64,000 bases of DNA from Ruminococcus sp. Its GTDB lineage: Bacteria; Bacillota; Clostridia; Oscillospirales; Ruminococcaceae. Of this stretch, positions 47,108 through 56,372 are shown piece after piece (the first letter of the stretch is position 1; the number at the start of each line of letters is the position of its first letter). A program made the position numbers and the translations under genes. Location of the stretch: NCBI GenBank assembly GCA_020861185.1, contig JAJBSV010000008.1, positions 124,001-188,000 on the forward strand, read 5' to 3'. The notes under the pieces are model-generated. The model did not search any database and had not been told where the DNA came from. It saw only the letters and a program-made list of their open reading frames with translations.

Positions 47108-48202
47108 TCAATTCTCGGCGTTCGTCCTGATTCTTTCTATGAGCCTTTCGCAAGTCAGATTGACTTGTTCAAAGTCCATAGCCTTGATATAGTAGCTTTC
47201 GAGCTCGTCGTGAATTTCTTTTGCTGTTTTAAGGGCTGAAATCATCTCATCCGTGAGCTCTTTCACAATGCCTTCGTCAAACATAAGCCTTTTGTGCTTA
47301 TCCCTTAAGATGTCTTTGTCATAGAATCTCATTGAATTAATCTTGGTGCCACTGAGGGAGTCGCAGGAATTTCCCGATACAAAAGCGGTTTCTATCTCGG
47401 GGATAATCATGTGCTGATATACGCTTCCAGACAGGAATACGTTTTTGCTTATCAGAACGTCGTATCCGTTATTCTTTGCATATTGCGCAAGCTGTTTCAG
47501 AAGCTTATCGGTCACCGCAAAGCAGTCGTCTTCAATTTTATATACATTCAGGTGCTCAAACAGATTGGTAAAAGTCTTCACGCCTTCCGGAGTAAACGAT
47601 GCCATCTGTCTGAATTTTATTTTGCCTTCGCCTTCGAAAGTTTTCTTCTTCGGAAGAAGTCTTGCGCACAGGCGCTCAAGATATGCGTCCAATTTTGAGC
47701 TGTCCAATGCTGAGTCGCCGACAGACATAATATTTTCGTTTACGGATATTATTGCACTGAGATATTTCTTGGCAAGAGCGTGATATTTCTGATTTCTGTT
47801 GGTCGAGTCGATAATTCCGTCTTTATTCGATGACAGTAATTCGAGATTCCAGCATTCGCCAAGATCGACCAGAACTTCTCGCGCACCGGGATATGCCGGT
47901 TCGATAACATGAGGAGCCGTCCCGTCTGCGATTATAACCTTCAAGTTATCAAACAAAACCGCATCGAGAGAATTCGGGTCGGATGAGCAATAGTAAATTT
48001 CAGGTTCATCCAACTCGGAAATCTCCGAAGCGATTTTTTTCATCAGCGAAGACTTTCCCGTTCCGGGTCCGCCTTTGATGATGTAAGTAGTGAATTCTCC
48101 CGATTCGATATCATCTTTCAGATGAGTTACAAAACCGGTGGGCGTTGAGTAACCCATGAAATACGTCTTTTTGAAGTCGATATTACATTCAGTATTAGCC
48201 AT
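47108..48202 (-). CDS. PRK06851-like P-loop ATPase
   Basis: 364 aa, SD GGAGG about 10 bases before the ATG. N-terminal FMGYSTPTGFVTHL then Walker A IIKGGPGTGKSSLMKKIA and a strand-rich YYCSSDPNSLDAVLFD. The second half (~200-300) resembles a degenerate repeat of the first. I recognise the family as the poorly characterised PRK06851 group found in Clostridia and Bacilli. No partner is adjacent (manA and the Gly-rich gene flank it). Function unknown; ATP binding is the only safe prediction. Confidence 0.75.
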   Translation of the reverse strand: MANTECNIDFKKTYFMGYSTPTGFVTHLKDDIESGEFTTYIIKGGPGTGKSSLMKKIASEISELDEPEIYYCSSDPNSLDAVLFDNLKVIIADGTAPHVIEPAYPGAREVLVDLGECWNLELLSSNKDGIIDSTNRNQKYHALAKKYLSAIISVNENIMSVGDSALDSSKLDAYLERLCARLLPKKKTFEGEGKIKFRQMASFTPEGVKTFTNLFEHLNVYKIEDDCFAVTDKLLKQLAQYAKNNGYDVLISKNVFLSGSVYQHMIIPEIETAFVSGNSCDSLSGTKINSMRFYDKDILRDKHKRLMFDEGIVKELTDEMISALKTAKEIHDELESYYIKAMDFEQVNLTCERLIERIRTNAEN

Positions 48203-48279
48203 AAAGCTGTGCCTCCATTACTTTTACTTTTAGCATAGTATGGAAAACAGCTTATTTGGGTTACAAATTTGAAATTAAC

Positions 48280-49251
48280 TCAGACGGATGCTGAAAGAAT
48301 CTGAGCGGTGCCTTTGAGGGCGAATTCAATTCCGCACGGAACAAACACACTCTCGCCTTTTTTGAGATTATAGCTCCCCTGCTCTGATTTGAGCTCGGCT
48401 TCACCATCAATTACGACAAGTGAGACAAAGCTTTCTGTGTTCTTTATTTCATAGCTACCATCCAGATTTATAAGTTTAGCGTCGAAGTACTTACATTTTG
48501 CAAGATTGCGAACGGTAGCGTTTTCATAAACAGTGACCTTTCCTACATTTCCATAGAGGTCCAGCGGTGGATTCGTGTCGGATACTGCAATAGCCTTCTC
48601 AACGTGTAGCTCTCTCGGCTTGCCATCGGCTCCGAGTCTCCCGTAGTCGGAAACACGGTAGGTAACGTTTGAATTTTGCTGAATCTCCGCAATGAGTATT
48701 CCCTTCCCTATTGCGTGAACAGTTCCGGAGGGAATGAAGAAAATATCACCCTTGTGGACATCCACATAGTTCAGAACGTCATCAAGCGTATTTGACTCGA
48801 TTCTCTCTTTGAACTCTTCTTTTCCGATGCTGTGTTTGAAGCCATAGATAAGCTGTGCGCCTTCGTCGCAGTCGATGATATACCACATCTCGGTTTTGCC
48901 GTTGTCGCCTTCGTTGGCTCTTGCGTATTCGTCACTCGGGTGAACCTGAATTGAAAGTCTGTCCTTAGCGTCAATGAGCTTGACAAGAATCGGAAATCTG
49001 TCAAAGTCTTTGCAGGCGTCACCGAGAGCATCTGCACCCAGTATCTCTATAGCTTCTTCAAGAGTTTTTCCTTTTAAAGAGCCGTTTGAAACGATGCTCG
49101 GTCCGTCCTTATGGCAGGAAACGACCCACGCCTCTGCAACCTTTGAAAGTTCACTTTCAAAGCCAAAATCGGTTTTAAGTCTTGTTCCACCCCAAAGGTA
49201 GTCCTTGAGAGGAGCTTTTAGTATCAGTGGATAGAAATTGGAATCAGTCAT
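48280..49251 (-). CDS. manA: Mannose-6-phosphate isomerase, class I
   Basis: 323 aa from ATG 49251 (MTDSNFYPLILKAP). The track GTG start adds MCF without a better SD. Zinc cupin interconverting mannose-6-P and fructose-6-P. KDYLWGGTRL, zinc ligands in QVHPSDEYA and GKTEMWYI, PSGTVHAIGKGILIAEIQQ, and a C-terminal cupin. 15 bp from the U32 gene on the same strand, probably co-transcribed. Confidence 0.95.
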   Translation of the reverse strand: MTDSNFYPLILKAPLKDYLWGGTRLKTDFGFESELSKVAEAWVVSCHKDGPSIVSNGSLKGKTLEEAIEILGADALGDACKDFDRFPILVKLIDAKDRLSIQVHPSDEYARANEGDNGKTEMWYIIDCDEGAQLIYGFKHSIGKEEFKERIESNTLDDVLNYVDVHKGDIFFIPSGTVHAIGKGILIAEIQQNSNVTYRVSDYGRLGADGKPRELHVEKAIAVSDTNPPLDLYGNVGKVTVYENATVRNLAKCKYFDAKLINLDGSYEIKNTESFVSLVVIDGEAELKSEQGSYNLKKGESVFVPCGIEFALKGTAQILSASV

Positions 49252-49274
49252 GAAACACACACCCTTATATTATT

Positions 49275-50513
49275 TTATATCTTTTCTGCACGGTCGCTTG
49301 TGATTTCTTTTCTTATTATGGAACCAGCGGGAACTTTATGTTCAAACGGAATTGATAGCTTCATCGTTGCTTTGTTGGCGTTCTGAACCCGTTCGCCAAG
49401 CTCGTCGTAAATCTCGTTTGCAGTGAACTTTATCGGTTCACTGTCAGGAATAAGAAGCTCCAAATTGTCGCCCTCGAAGAATCTGTTTCTTTGCGAGCAT
49501 CTGAGCATTCCGTTGTCGCAGCTTTCGACAACCGCTACAATATCGCAAATCCGCTCATACCCGCTTGTGGGATAATACTGGCAGTCATTAGGATGACCGA
49601 AATAGAATCCGGTGCAGTATTTGCGGTGAGAGACCTTGAAGACTTCTTCCTTAATCCATTCGGGAAGCTGATAGTCATCTAGATTTTCAAGAAGTATCTC
49701 TTTTGCTTTTTTATAAGCATTGGTTACAACCGAAACGTAGTACGCCGATTTTGCTCTGCCTTCGATTTTGAAGCTTGTTACGCCGGCTTTCGCAAGCCTG
49801 TCAAGGTGTTCAATCATGCAGAGATCTTTGGCGTTAAGAATATAACTGCCCTTCTCATCTTCCGAAATCACATAGCACTCATTGGGTCTGGTTTCTTCGA
49901 CGAGACTGTAGCTCCAACGGCAAGGCTGAGCACATTCGCCTCTGTTTGCGTTTCTGCCTGTCAGATACTGTGACAGGAGGCATCTACCCGAGAATGAGAC
50001 GCACATCGCACCGTGAACGAAGCATTCTATCTCCAGATCGCTCGGAGTTTTAGCTCTGATTTCGGCGATTTCGTCAAGAGAAAGCTCCCTTGCGAGGACA
50101 ACCCGCTTTGCTCCCATATCGTAAAATGTCCTCGCTGTGAGGTAATTCACAACTCCTGCTTGAGTCGAAACATGAAGTGCCAAATCGGGAACGGCTTTTC
50201 TTATCAGAGCAAACGAGCCTATGTCACTCACTATTGCGGCATCTATTCCGCAGGCATAAGCCTCTTTGATATAGCCTTCGAGCATATCCGCTTCGGAGTT
50301 GTTGGGAAGAATATTTACGGTGAGATAAACTTTCTTCCCAAGAGCATGAGCTTTGTCGCAGGCAGATTTCAACTGTTCGAGTGTGAAGTTAGCCGGCGAG
50401 CCTCGCATGCCATAGCTCTTTTCCGCAAGATACACAGAGTCTGCGCCGAAAAGTAACGCTGCGTCGAGTCGCTCTTCATCTCCGGCAGGAGAAAGGATTT
50501 CAATCTGAGACAT
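49275..50513 (-). CDS. U32-family peptidase-like protein (TrhP/RlhA type)
   Basis: 412 aa. TIM-barrel-like N-terminal domain (EILSPAGDEERLDAALLFGADSVYL) and the U32 signature IECFVHGAMCVSFSGRCLLSQYLTGRNANRGECAQPC, whose cysteines probably bind an Fe-S cluster. Members act in tRNA or rRNA hydroxylation (TrhP makes ho5U34) rather than proteolysis. In B. subtilis yrrN-yrrO lie just downstream of mltG, as here. Only one U32 gene is present, and no yrrM-type methyltransferase. Confidence 0.9.
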   Translation of the reverse strand: MSQIEILSPAGDEERLDAALLFGADSVYLAEKSYGMRGSPANFTLEQLKSACDKAHALGKKVYLTVNILPNNSEADMLEGYIKEAYACGIDAAIVSDIGSFALIRKAVPDLALHVSTQAGVVNYLTARTFYDMGAKRVVLARELSLDEIAEIRAKTPSDLEIECFVHGAMCVSFSGRCLLSQYLTGRNANRGECAQPCRWSYSLVEETRPNECYVISEDEKGSYILNAKDLCMIEHLDRLAKAGVTSFKIEGRAKSAYYVSVVTNAYKKAKEILLENLDDYQLPEWIKEEVFKVSHRKYCTGFYFGHPNDCQYYPTSGYERICDIVAVVESCDNGMLRCSQRNRFFEGDNLELLIPDSEPIKFTANEIYDELGERVQNANKATMKLSIPFEHKVPAGSIIRKEITSDRAEKI

Positions 50514-50524
50514 GTCTGTTCACC

Positions 50525-51925
50525 TCACATAATGCCCAGAAGCTCGCAGTTTGCGACATGCTCATCATAAGTCGAAGCAAAGTATGCAACATCGGTTTCG
50601 GGGTTCGTGCAGAAGTAATAGTAATCGGTCTCGTTTGCGTAAAGAACAGCATTTATTGCATCCTCTCCGGGGTTACAGATAGCTCCGACGGGAAGCCCCA
50701 AGCATGTATATGTGTCATAAGCGTCACATATGCTCTGCGACGAAACGGTCATCACCTGAGTTATGATATTGTCGATATATGCAGTAGTTGCGTCAGACTG
50801 AAGCCTCGGATACTGTTCAGGGTTGTTCAGTCTGTTTATAAATACGGATGCTACAGATGGCATGTCGTCGGTACTTCCGGCTTCTTTCTGGACTATTGAA
50901 GCGAGAATTACAACTTCTTCGAGTGAATACCCAATTTCCTCAGCTCTGGCAATAACATCGGATGTGAGAATCTCGTCGGTTCTCTCTCTTATCTTCTTAG
51001 CCACATTGTAAGCTGTATCTCCGACATAGAATTCGTAGGTATCAGGGAACAGGAAGCCCTCGTACTTATAGAGCTTCAGGCTTTCAGACGATACATACTG
51101 CTCATAATCATAGCCGAATGCCGTTGAGTTGAAGGTATAGATAAATTCATCTGCATCGCAAACGCCGTTATCTTCAAGAAGCTGTGCGGCTTCGTAAAGA
51201 GTGATGCCTTCGATAAACGTGATGGTCACGGTTTCTTTAGATTCTCTGGCTTCCATCAGATCGTCTATAATGTCGGCGTAACTCATGTTATATGCAACAT
51301 CGAGGTCACCGGGATACATATTTCCGTCAGCACCCATAATTCTGGCAAAGGCAACGAATACCTCTTTATACTGGATAACGCCCTCGTCATAGAGCTGTTC
51401 GGCAATATCCCATGTTGAAGAGCCCTCTTCTACATAGATGGTAAACTGATTGTCATTGTCTTCTATTCCCAGTACATCTCTTATAACAACTATTATGAAA
51501 AGAGATATCAGTATTGAGGCGCACAAAACAAACGTAGCCAAGACTATGCCGCCGTAAGCGGTATAGTTTCTTTTTCTGCGTTTTTTCTTCTTTTTCTTAT
51601 GAGGCTTTTCCGATTTTTTTACGGGTGTCTCCTGCTGTTCTTCTTCGTCGTCGGATACCAGTGCGGTTCTGCCATTCTGAGATTGAAACGTTCCGAAGTT
51701 GAAAACATTCGTTTGACCGGAAACACTGTCCGAATCAATTTCGTCGTCTATCTTCACTGCGCGACTCATTACCGAGGTTTTCGACAAGTCCTCCGAAGCG
51801 GTTTTCACTTCCTCGGAAGCAACAGCCTGCTCGGTGGTCGCATTTTGTGCTTGGGATGAACGTGTCTCATTCAGTATTGAGGAAAGAAGCTCATCAATAT
51901 TATCGTAGTTATTATTATCGCTCAT
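50525..51925 (-). CDS. mltG: Endolytic murein transglycosylase MltG
   Basis: 466 aa. Cytoplasmic, acidic ~110-residue N-terminal region ending in a Lys/Arg cluster (KKSEKPHKKKKKKRRKR), a transmembrane helix (~124-150), a LysM-like segment (VEEGSSTWDIAEQLYDEGVI), then the YceG domain with catalytic Glu in LASIVQKEAG and NPGEDAINAVLY. Terminates nascent glycan strands. The C-terminal CNPEGEDAI-like and CTNPETDVAYFASTYDEH segments are normal. Confidence 0.95.
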   Translation of the reverse strand: MSDNNNYDNIDELLSSILNETRSSQAQNATTEQAVASEEVKTASEDLSKTSVMSRAVKIDDEIDSDSVSGQTNVFNFGTFQSQNGRTALVSDDEEEQQETPVKKSEKPHKKKKKKRRKRNYTAYGGIVLATFVLCASILISLFIIVVIRDVLGIEDNDNQFTIYVEEGSSTWDIAEQLYDEGVIQYKEVFVAFARIMGADGNMYPGDLDVAYNMSYADIIDDLMEARESKETVTITFIEGITLYEAAQLLEDNGVCDADEFIYTFNSTAFGYDYEQYVSSESLKLYKYEGFLFPDTYEFYVGDTAYNVAKKIRERTDEILTSDVIARAEEIGYSLEEVVILASIVQKEAGSTDDMPSVASVFINRLNNPEQYPRLQSDATTAYIDNIITQVMTVSSQSICDAYDTYTCLGLPVGAICNPGEDAINAVLYANETDYYYFCTNPETDVAYFASTYDEHVANCELLGIM

Positions 51926-51956
51926 ATTTCACCTTTATGTCGGAATTCTTTATAGG

Positions 51957-52526
51957 TTAAATTTCAATATCAATCTTGCGCTGTCTTACGTTGAGAGAAT
52001 TCATCAGCTCGTCGGCTTTTTCTTTTGAAATCAGCTTTGAAACTATCGCATATGAAAACTCAAGTGCCGCACCCATTCCGCAACCGGTGATGATATTTCC
52101 GTCGACGGCAACTGCAGTGTCAAGAACCTCGGCACCGATAAGCTCTTTCTCAAAACCTGTATAGCAAACGGCTTTCTTGCCCTTAAGGAGTCCCCTGTGT
52201 CCAAGAATTGAAGGAGCGGCACAAATGGCGGCAATAGGAAGATTCTTCGTCATGCAGATATCTATCGCCTGCTTTACGAGTACGCTCTTTTCAAGATTAT
52301 CGGTTCCTGTCTTTCCGCCGGGAAGAATAATCATTTCGATATCGTCAGACAGGTAGTAGTCGATGTCGGCAATATCAGCCTTTACAGTGACTGCATGAGA
52401 GCCATGAATTTGAGTCTTACCACCTATGCCTATAGTTTTAACTTCTTTTTTGCATCTTCTGAGACAATCTATAGGAGTCAGAGCCTCAACTTCTTCAAAG
52501 CCGTCTGCAAGAAAACAAAGTATCAT
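51957..52526 (-). CDS. DJ-1/PfpI family protein
   Basis: 189 aa. Flavodoxin-like DJ-1 fold: FLADGFEEVEALTPID (conserved Glu), ILPGGKTGTDNLE and the nucleophile-elbow Cys in IAAICAAPSILG. Members act as protein/small-molecule deglycases or oxidative-stress sensors. It starts 2 bases after the recN stop, so it is probably the last gene of the spoIIIA-recN side transcript. Substrate unknown. Confidence 0.9.
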   Translation of the reverse strand: MILCFLADGFEEVEALTPIDCLRRCKKEVKTIGIGGKTQIHGSHAVTVKADIADIDYYLSDDIEMIILPGGKTGTDNLEKSVLVKQAIDICMTKNLPIAAICAAPSILGHRGLLKGKKAVCYTGFEKELIGAEVLDTAVAVDGNIITGCGMGAALEFSYAIVSKLISKEKADELMNSLNVRQRKIDIEI

Positions 52527-52528
52527 AG

Positions 52529-54199
52529 TTATTCACCTTTCGTAGCATTTTTAAGTTGTTCTTCGGCATCCTTAAGCACTGTTTCAGTAATATTGTCGCC
52601 GCCCAATATTCGTGCTATTTCGTATTTACGTTCATCGAAATCGAGATGAGTTACATCAGTAACCGTCCTCTCTCCCGATTCATGCTTTTCAATTAACATA
52701 TGGTCATCCGCCATAATCGCAATCTGTGCCAGGTGTGTTACGCATATGACCTGATGTTTGCTTGATATTTCCTTAAGTTTGATTCCGATTTTCTGGGCCG
52801 CTCTGCCACTGACGCCGGAATCTATTTCGTCGAATATGAGGGTCGGAATTGAGTCCCTGTCGGCAAGAACAGTCTTGAGAGCAAGCATGATCCTCGAAAG
52901 CTCACCACCGGAAGCAATCTTTGCAAGAGGCTTCGGGGATTCGCCCTTGTTGGCGGAAATCAGAAACTCAATAGAGTCCATTCCGCTTAAGGTCAGCTTG
53001 CCTTTTGAGCTCCTGACTTCAAGCTTTACATTCGGCATATTTAAGAACGAGAGCTCTTCTGCAACTTGTTTCGAGAATCTTTCAGAGGCTTCCTCGCGAT
53101 GCTTCGAAAGCTCTTCAGCTTTCTTCGTGACTTCAATCAGAAGCTGAGACTTCTTTTCCTCAAGCTCCAAAATCTTATCATCGAACGAAGCAAGCCCCTG
53201 CGATTCCTGGACAGCGTCCTCATAGACTTTTATAACTTCGTCCAAAGATGTGCCGTATCTGCGTTTAATTCGCTTCAAATCGTTTCTTCTTTGGGTAAGT
53301 GAAGCATATTCGCTGTCGTCGATTTCGAGGCTGTCGCGGAGCTTTGTGAGTTCTGCGGCTATATCTTCAAGCTCGATTCCTATAGCAGACAGACGTTCAT
53401 TTAGCGGCTTCAAAACAGGAAGAATGTCTTCGTTTGATTCAAGCTCACTGTAGGCTTGAGATATCAGATCACCTGCGCTGTTATCCGATTCTGTTTCGGA
53501 GAGGCAGGCGGTCGCCGCTGTAAGGGCATTTTTCAGAGATACGGCATTGTCAAGAAGTCTGAACCGTTCTTCTATTTTCTCGTCTTCTCCAATAGTGATT
53601 TCAAGTGAGCCTATATCCTCTATTATTTCCGCAAGGTACTCTTCGCGCCTTGCATTCTGACTCTTTTCGGTTTTCAGCTTGTTGAGCTCTCGCGCGGTTG
53701 ACTGAAGCTCCCTGAAAGATTTCTGGTAGCTTAAAAGCAATTCATCCGAGCGGGCATAGCTGTCGAGGATATCAAGATGCTTTGATTGGTCGAGCAGGTT
53801 CTGACTGTCGTGCTGACCGTGGATATTGACGAGCAGGTCGCCTATTTCATGGAGCGCCGAAATTGTAACCGGTCGTGAGTTAATTCTGGCGGTGCTTCTG
53901 CCGTCTGAATTGATTTCCCTTGAAATAATCAGCTCGTTGTCGCAGTTAAGTCCAAGCTCGCTCAGTTTGTCCGAAACCGCTTGCGGGCAATCCGTGAAGA
54001 CTGCACTGACATAAGCTTTGTCTGTTCCCTCTCTTATTATGTCCTTGTAAACGCGTTGTCCGAGTATTGCATTGATTCCGCCGATAAGGATTGATTTTCC
54101 TGCTCCGGTTTCGCCGGTAAAGACATTGAAATGCTCTCCGAAGCAAATCGTTGCATTTTCAATCACAGCGAGGTTTTCAATATGAAGTTCGTAGAGCAC
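52529..54199 (-). CDS. recN: DNA repair protein RecN
   Basis: 556 aa. SMC-like ATPase acting early at double-strand breaks. Walker A FTGETGAGKSILIGG at the N-terminus, long coiled coils (~150-360), signature KIASGGELSRIMLALKT, Walker B TLIFDEIDSGVSGRAA. Next to argR as in B. subtilis, with a 36-bp gap. Confidence 0.96.
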   Translation of the reverse strand: MLYELHIENLAVIENATICFGEHFNVFTGETGAGKSILIGGINAILGQRVYKDIIREGTDKAYVSAVFTDCPQAVSDKLSELGLNCDNELIISREINSDGRSTARINSRPVTISALHEIGDLLVNIHGQHDSQNLLDQSKHLDILDSYARSDELLLSYQKSFRELQSTARELNKLKTEKSQNARREEYLAEIIEDIGSLEITIGEDEKIEERFRLLDNAVSLKNALTAATACLSETESDNSAGDLISQAYSELESNEDILPVLKPLNERLSAIGIELEDIAAELTKLRDSLEIDDSEYASLTQRRNDLKRIKRRYGTSLDEVIKVYEDAVQESQGLASFDDKILELEEKKSQLLIEVTKKAEELSKHREEASERFSKQVAEELSFLNMPNVKLEVRSSKGKLTLSGMDSIEFLISANKGESPKPLAKIASGGELSRIMLALKTVLADRDSIPTLIFDEIDSGVSGRAAQKIGIKLKEISSKHQVICVTHLAQIAIMADDHMLIEKHESGERTVTDVTHLDFDERKYEIARILGGDNITETVLKDAEEQLKNATKGE

Positions 54200-54235
54200 C
54201 GATTAATCGCCTCCAAAGAGAAATTTCCCAAATAC

Positions 54236-54685
54236 TTAGAGCATGCCGCCGAGTTCATCCATCAAGGCTTTGGCATCACTTTCTTCACGCATTAGAACGA
54301 ATATAGTATCGTCCCCTGCAAGAGTACCGACAACGCCGCTGTAAGCCGCCGCGTCAAGCTTCGAGCAGACAGCGTTTGCCATTCCCGCATAACATTTGAT
54401 GACTACGATATTTATTGCACGGTCTATCAAAATTACGGAATCGGCATACAGAGATTTGAATGACAGTCTTGCACTCGTTTCCTGCGGTTTCGGCGGAACC
54501 GTATACTTGTAACTGCCGTTCGGACCCATGGTCTTCAGTAGCGCCAACTGTTTTATGTCTCTTGAAACGGTAGCTTGCGTTACGTTGAAGCCTCGCTCAA
54601 GAAGCAACGCCTGTAGTGTTTCCTGAGTGTCGACCTCATAGTTGGAAACTATATCGAGAATGGCTTTTTTTCGGTCATTTTTCAT
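54236..54685 (-). CDS. argR: Arginine repressor
   Basis: 149 aa. N-terminal winged helix (RKKAILDIVSNYEVDTQETLQ ... TQATVSRDIKQLALLK) and C-terminal hexamerisation/arginine-binding domain with VGTLAGDDTIFVLMRE. Controls arginine synthesis and breakdown genes. No arg genes are in this window. ATG overlaps the nadK stop. Confidence 0.95.
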   Translation of the reverse strand: MKNDRKKAILDIVSNYEVDTQETLQALLLERGFNVTQATVSRDIKQLALLKTMGPNGSYKYTVPPKPQETSARLSFKSLYADSVILIDRAINIVVIKCYAGMANAVCSKLDAAAYSGVVGTLAGDDTIFVLMREESDAKALMDELGGML

Positions 54686-55563
54686 CTGTCGTAAGCCCCC
54701 TCGACTTCCTTTGCGTTGTTCATAAGCTTGGTTGAAACCGACTTAAAGTAGTTGTCGCCGTGAATGTCAATTACCGAAAGGCTTAACGGAGACTTTTTAA
54801 TATAGACACTGTCGTCGGATGTAATCGAAATTGCCTCTCCACCGTCTGCACGCATAGCTATAGAGCCAGAGGCTCTCGTTCTGACTTCGATAACTTTATT
54901 CGGGTCGAATATCATTGCCCTTGCGGAAAGCGAATGAGGGCAGATATGGGTAAATTCTATGCAGTCCATGGAAGGTTCGATAAGTGGTCCTCCGGCGGAA
55001 AGAGCATATGCTGATGCACCCGTAGGAGTCGAGAAGATAAGACCGTCAGCTCTTAAATGCGATACTGCAATGCCGTCGGCAAGAACCGTGAAGTCGTTGA
55101 GGCTTTCCTTGAAGTCGTGAGTTATGACAACGTCGTTCAGAACCGTTTCGGTATGGCTTTCGCCGTTACCGAATTTGATGGTCACATCAAGCATCATTCT
55201 CTGCTCGGTTTTGTAATCTCCCGTGCAGAGATTTTTAAGGCAACCAAGCTCGCTTCTTTCGAGTGAAGCCATAAATCCGAGCCTGCCGCAGTTGATGCCA
55301 AGGAGCTTCTTCTTATGTTGTGCCGCAAGAGAAGCAATCTTGAGAATTGTTCCGTCACCGCCGATTGTTATGACAATATCGCACCTTGAAACGGCATCGT
55401 TGATTGTTGGCTCTTCAACTGCCTTATTCCCGAAAACACGGTTTGTGTCGGGAGTCATCAGAACCGTAACTCCGAGAGACTTAAGAATTTCTATAACCTG
55501 TTCGGTGCATTCCTCGGAATGAAGCTTTTCAAGATTTGGATATATGAATACTGTCATGACCAT
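54682..55563 (-). CDS. nadK: NAD kinase
   Basis: 293 aa (an ATG two codons in at 55557 is an alternative). Phosphorylates NAD to NADP. GGDGTILKIASLAA (NAD/ATP site), LGINCGRLGFMAS, and TPTGASAYALSAGGPLIEP. It is inserted between tlyA and argR, an arrangement seen in many Clostridia but not in B. subtilis. It overlaps argR by 4 bases. Confidence 0.95.
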   Translation of the reverse strand: MVMTVFIYPNLEKLHSEECTEQVIEILKSLGVTVLMTPDTNRVFGNKAVEEPTINDAVSRCDIVITIGGDGTILKIASLAAQHKKKLLGINCGRLGFMASLERSELGCLKNLCTGDYKTEQRMMLDVTIKFGNGESHTETVLNDVVITHDFKESLNDFTVLADGIAVSHLRADGLIFSTPTGASAYALSAGGPLIEPSMDCIEFTHICPHSLSARAMIFDPNKVIEVRTRASGSIAMRADGGEAISITSDDSVYIKKSPLSLSVIDIHGDNYFKSVSTKLMNNAKEVEGAYDR

Positions 55564-55583
55564 GACCGTCCTTTGATGTGATT

Positions 55584-56372
55584 TTATGCTCGCGAAAATG
55601 CGTTATTTACGATTTCATAGAAATCCGGTGGTATGTTGCCTTCGGAATCTCTTGTGCAGTACGCAAGATACTCGATATTTCCGTCTCCGCCTTTTATCGG
55701 CGATGGAATTATGCCGATTATGCTAAAACCGTTTGAGAGAAGATAATCGTAAATATCCTGTAAAACTCTTATGTGAACCGATTTGCTTTTCACAATGCCA
55801 CCTTTTCCGATTGCCTCTTTTCCTGCTTCGAACTGAGGCTTTATCAAGAATACGGCTTTGCCGTCAGCTTTCAGTATTTTTACAGCGGCTGAGATGGCAA
55901 ATTTAACGGATATAAACGACAGGTCGGCAGTCACGAAATCTACTGTTTCGCCTGTTGTACTTATAGCAACATCTTTGACATTAATGCCTTCGATGTTTAC
56001 CACTCTGGTATCGTTGAGGAGCTTTTCGGCGAGCTGTCCGTGACCGACATCTATTGAGTAGACTTTTTTTGCGCCGTTCTGTAGCATACAGTCGGTAAAC
56101 CCGCCGGTAGATGCTCCCAAATCGGCACATGTAAGTTCATTAAGCTCTATGTTAAAAGCGCTTATAGCCGCTTCGAGCTTCAATCCGCCGCGACCGACAT
56201 ACTTAAGCTGAGCGCCTGTAAAACTGACGACGTCGTTGTCTGAGACCTCAAGAGCAGGCTTACAGCACACTTTTCCGTTCACGGTTATTTCGCCGTTTTT
56301 GATTGATTCTTTAGCCCGCTCACGGCTTGAGAAATAGCCGTTTGATGTGAGATAGTAATCAAGCCTCGGCAT
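55584..56372 (-). CDS. tlyA: TlyA-family rRNA 2'-O-methyltransferase
   Basis: 262 aa. N-terminal S4 domain (PRLDYYLTSNGYFSSRERAKESIKNGEITVNGK) and an FtsJ/RrmJ methyltransferase fold with DLGASTGGFTDCMLQ for SAM. Family members methylate 16S/23S rRNA. Shares 14 bases with the dxs 3' end. Confidence 0.93.
   Translation of the reverse strand: MPRLDYYLTSNGYFSSRERAKESIKNGEITVNGKVCCKPALEVSDNDVVSFTGAQLKYVGRGGLKLEAAISAFNIELNELTCADLGASTGGFTDCMLQNGAKKVYSIDVGHGQLAEKLLNDTRVVNIEGINVKDVAISTTGETVDFVTADLSFISVKFAISAAVKILKADGKAVFLIKPQFEAGKEAIGKGGIVKSKSVHIRVLQDIYDYLLSNGFSIIGIIPSPIKGGDGNIEYLAYCTRDSEGNIPPDFYEIVNNAFSRA

Noticed and set aside
48203-48279. Sigma-E-like CATACTAT upstream of the PRK06851-like gene (minus strand)
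   Set aside because: One mismatch in the -10 but no -35 at proper spacing.
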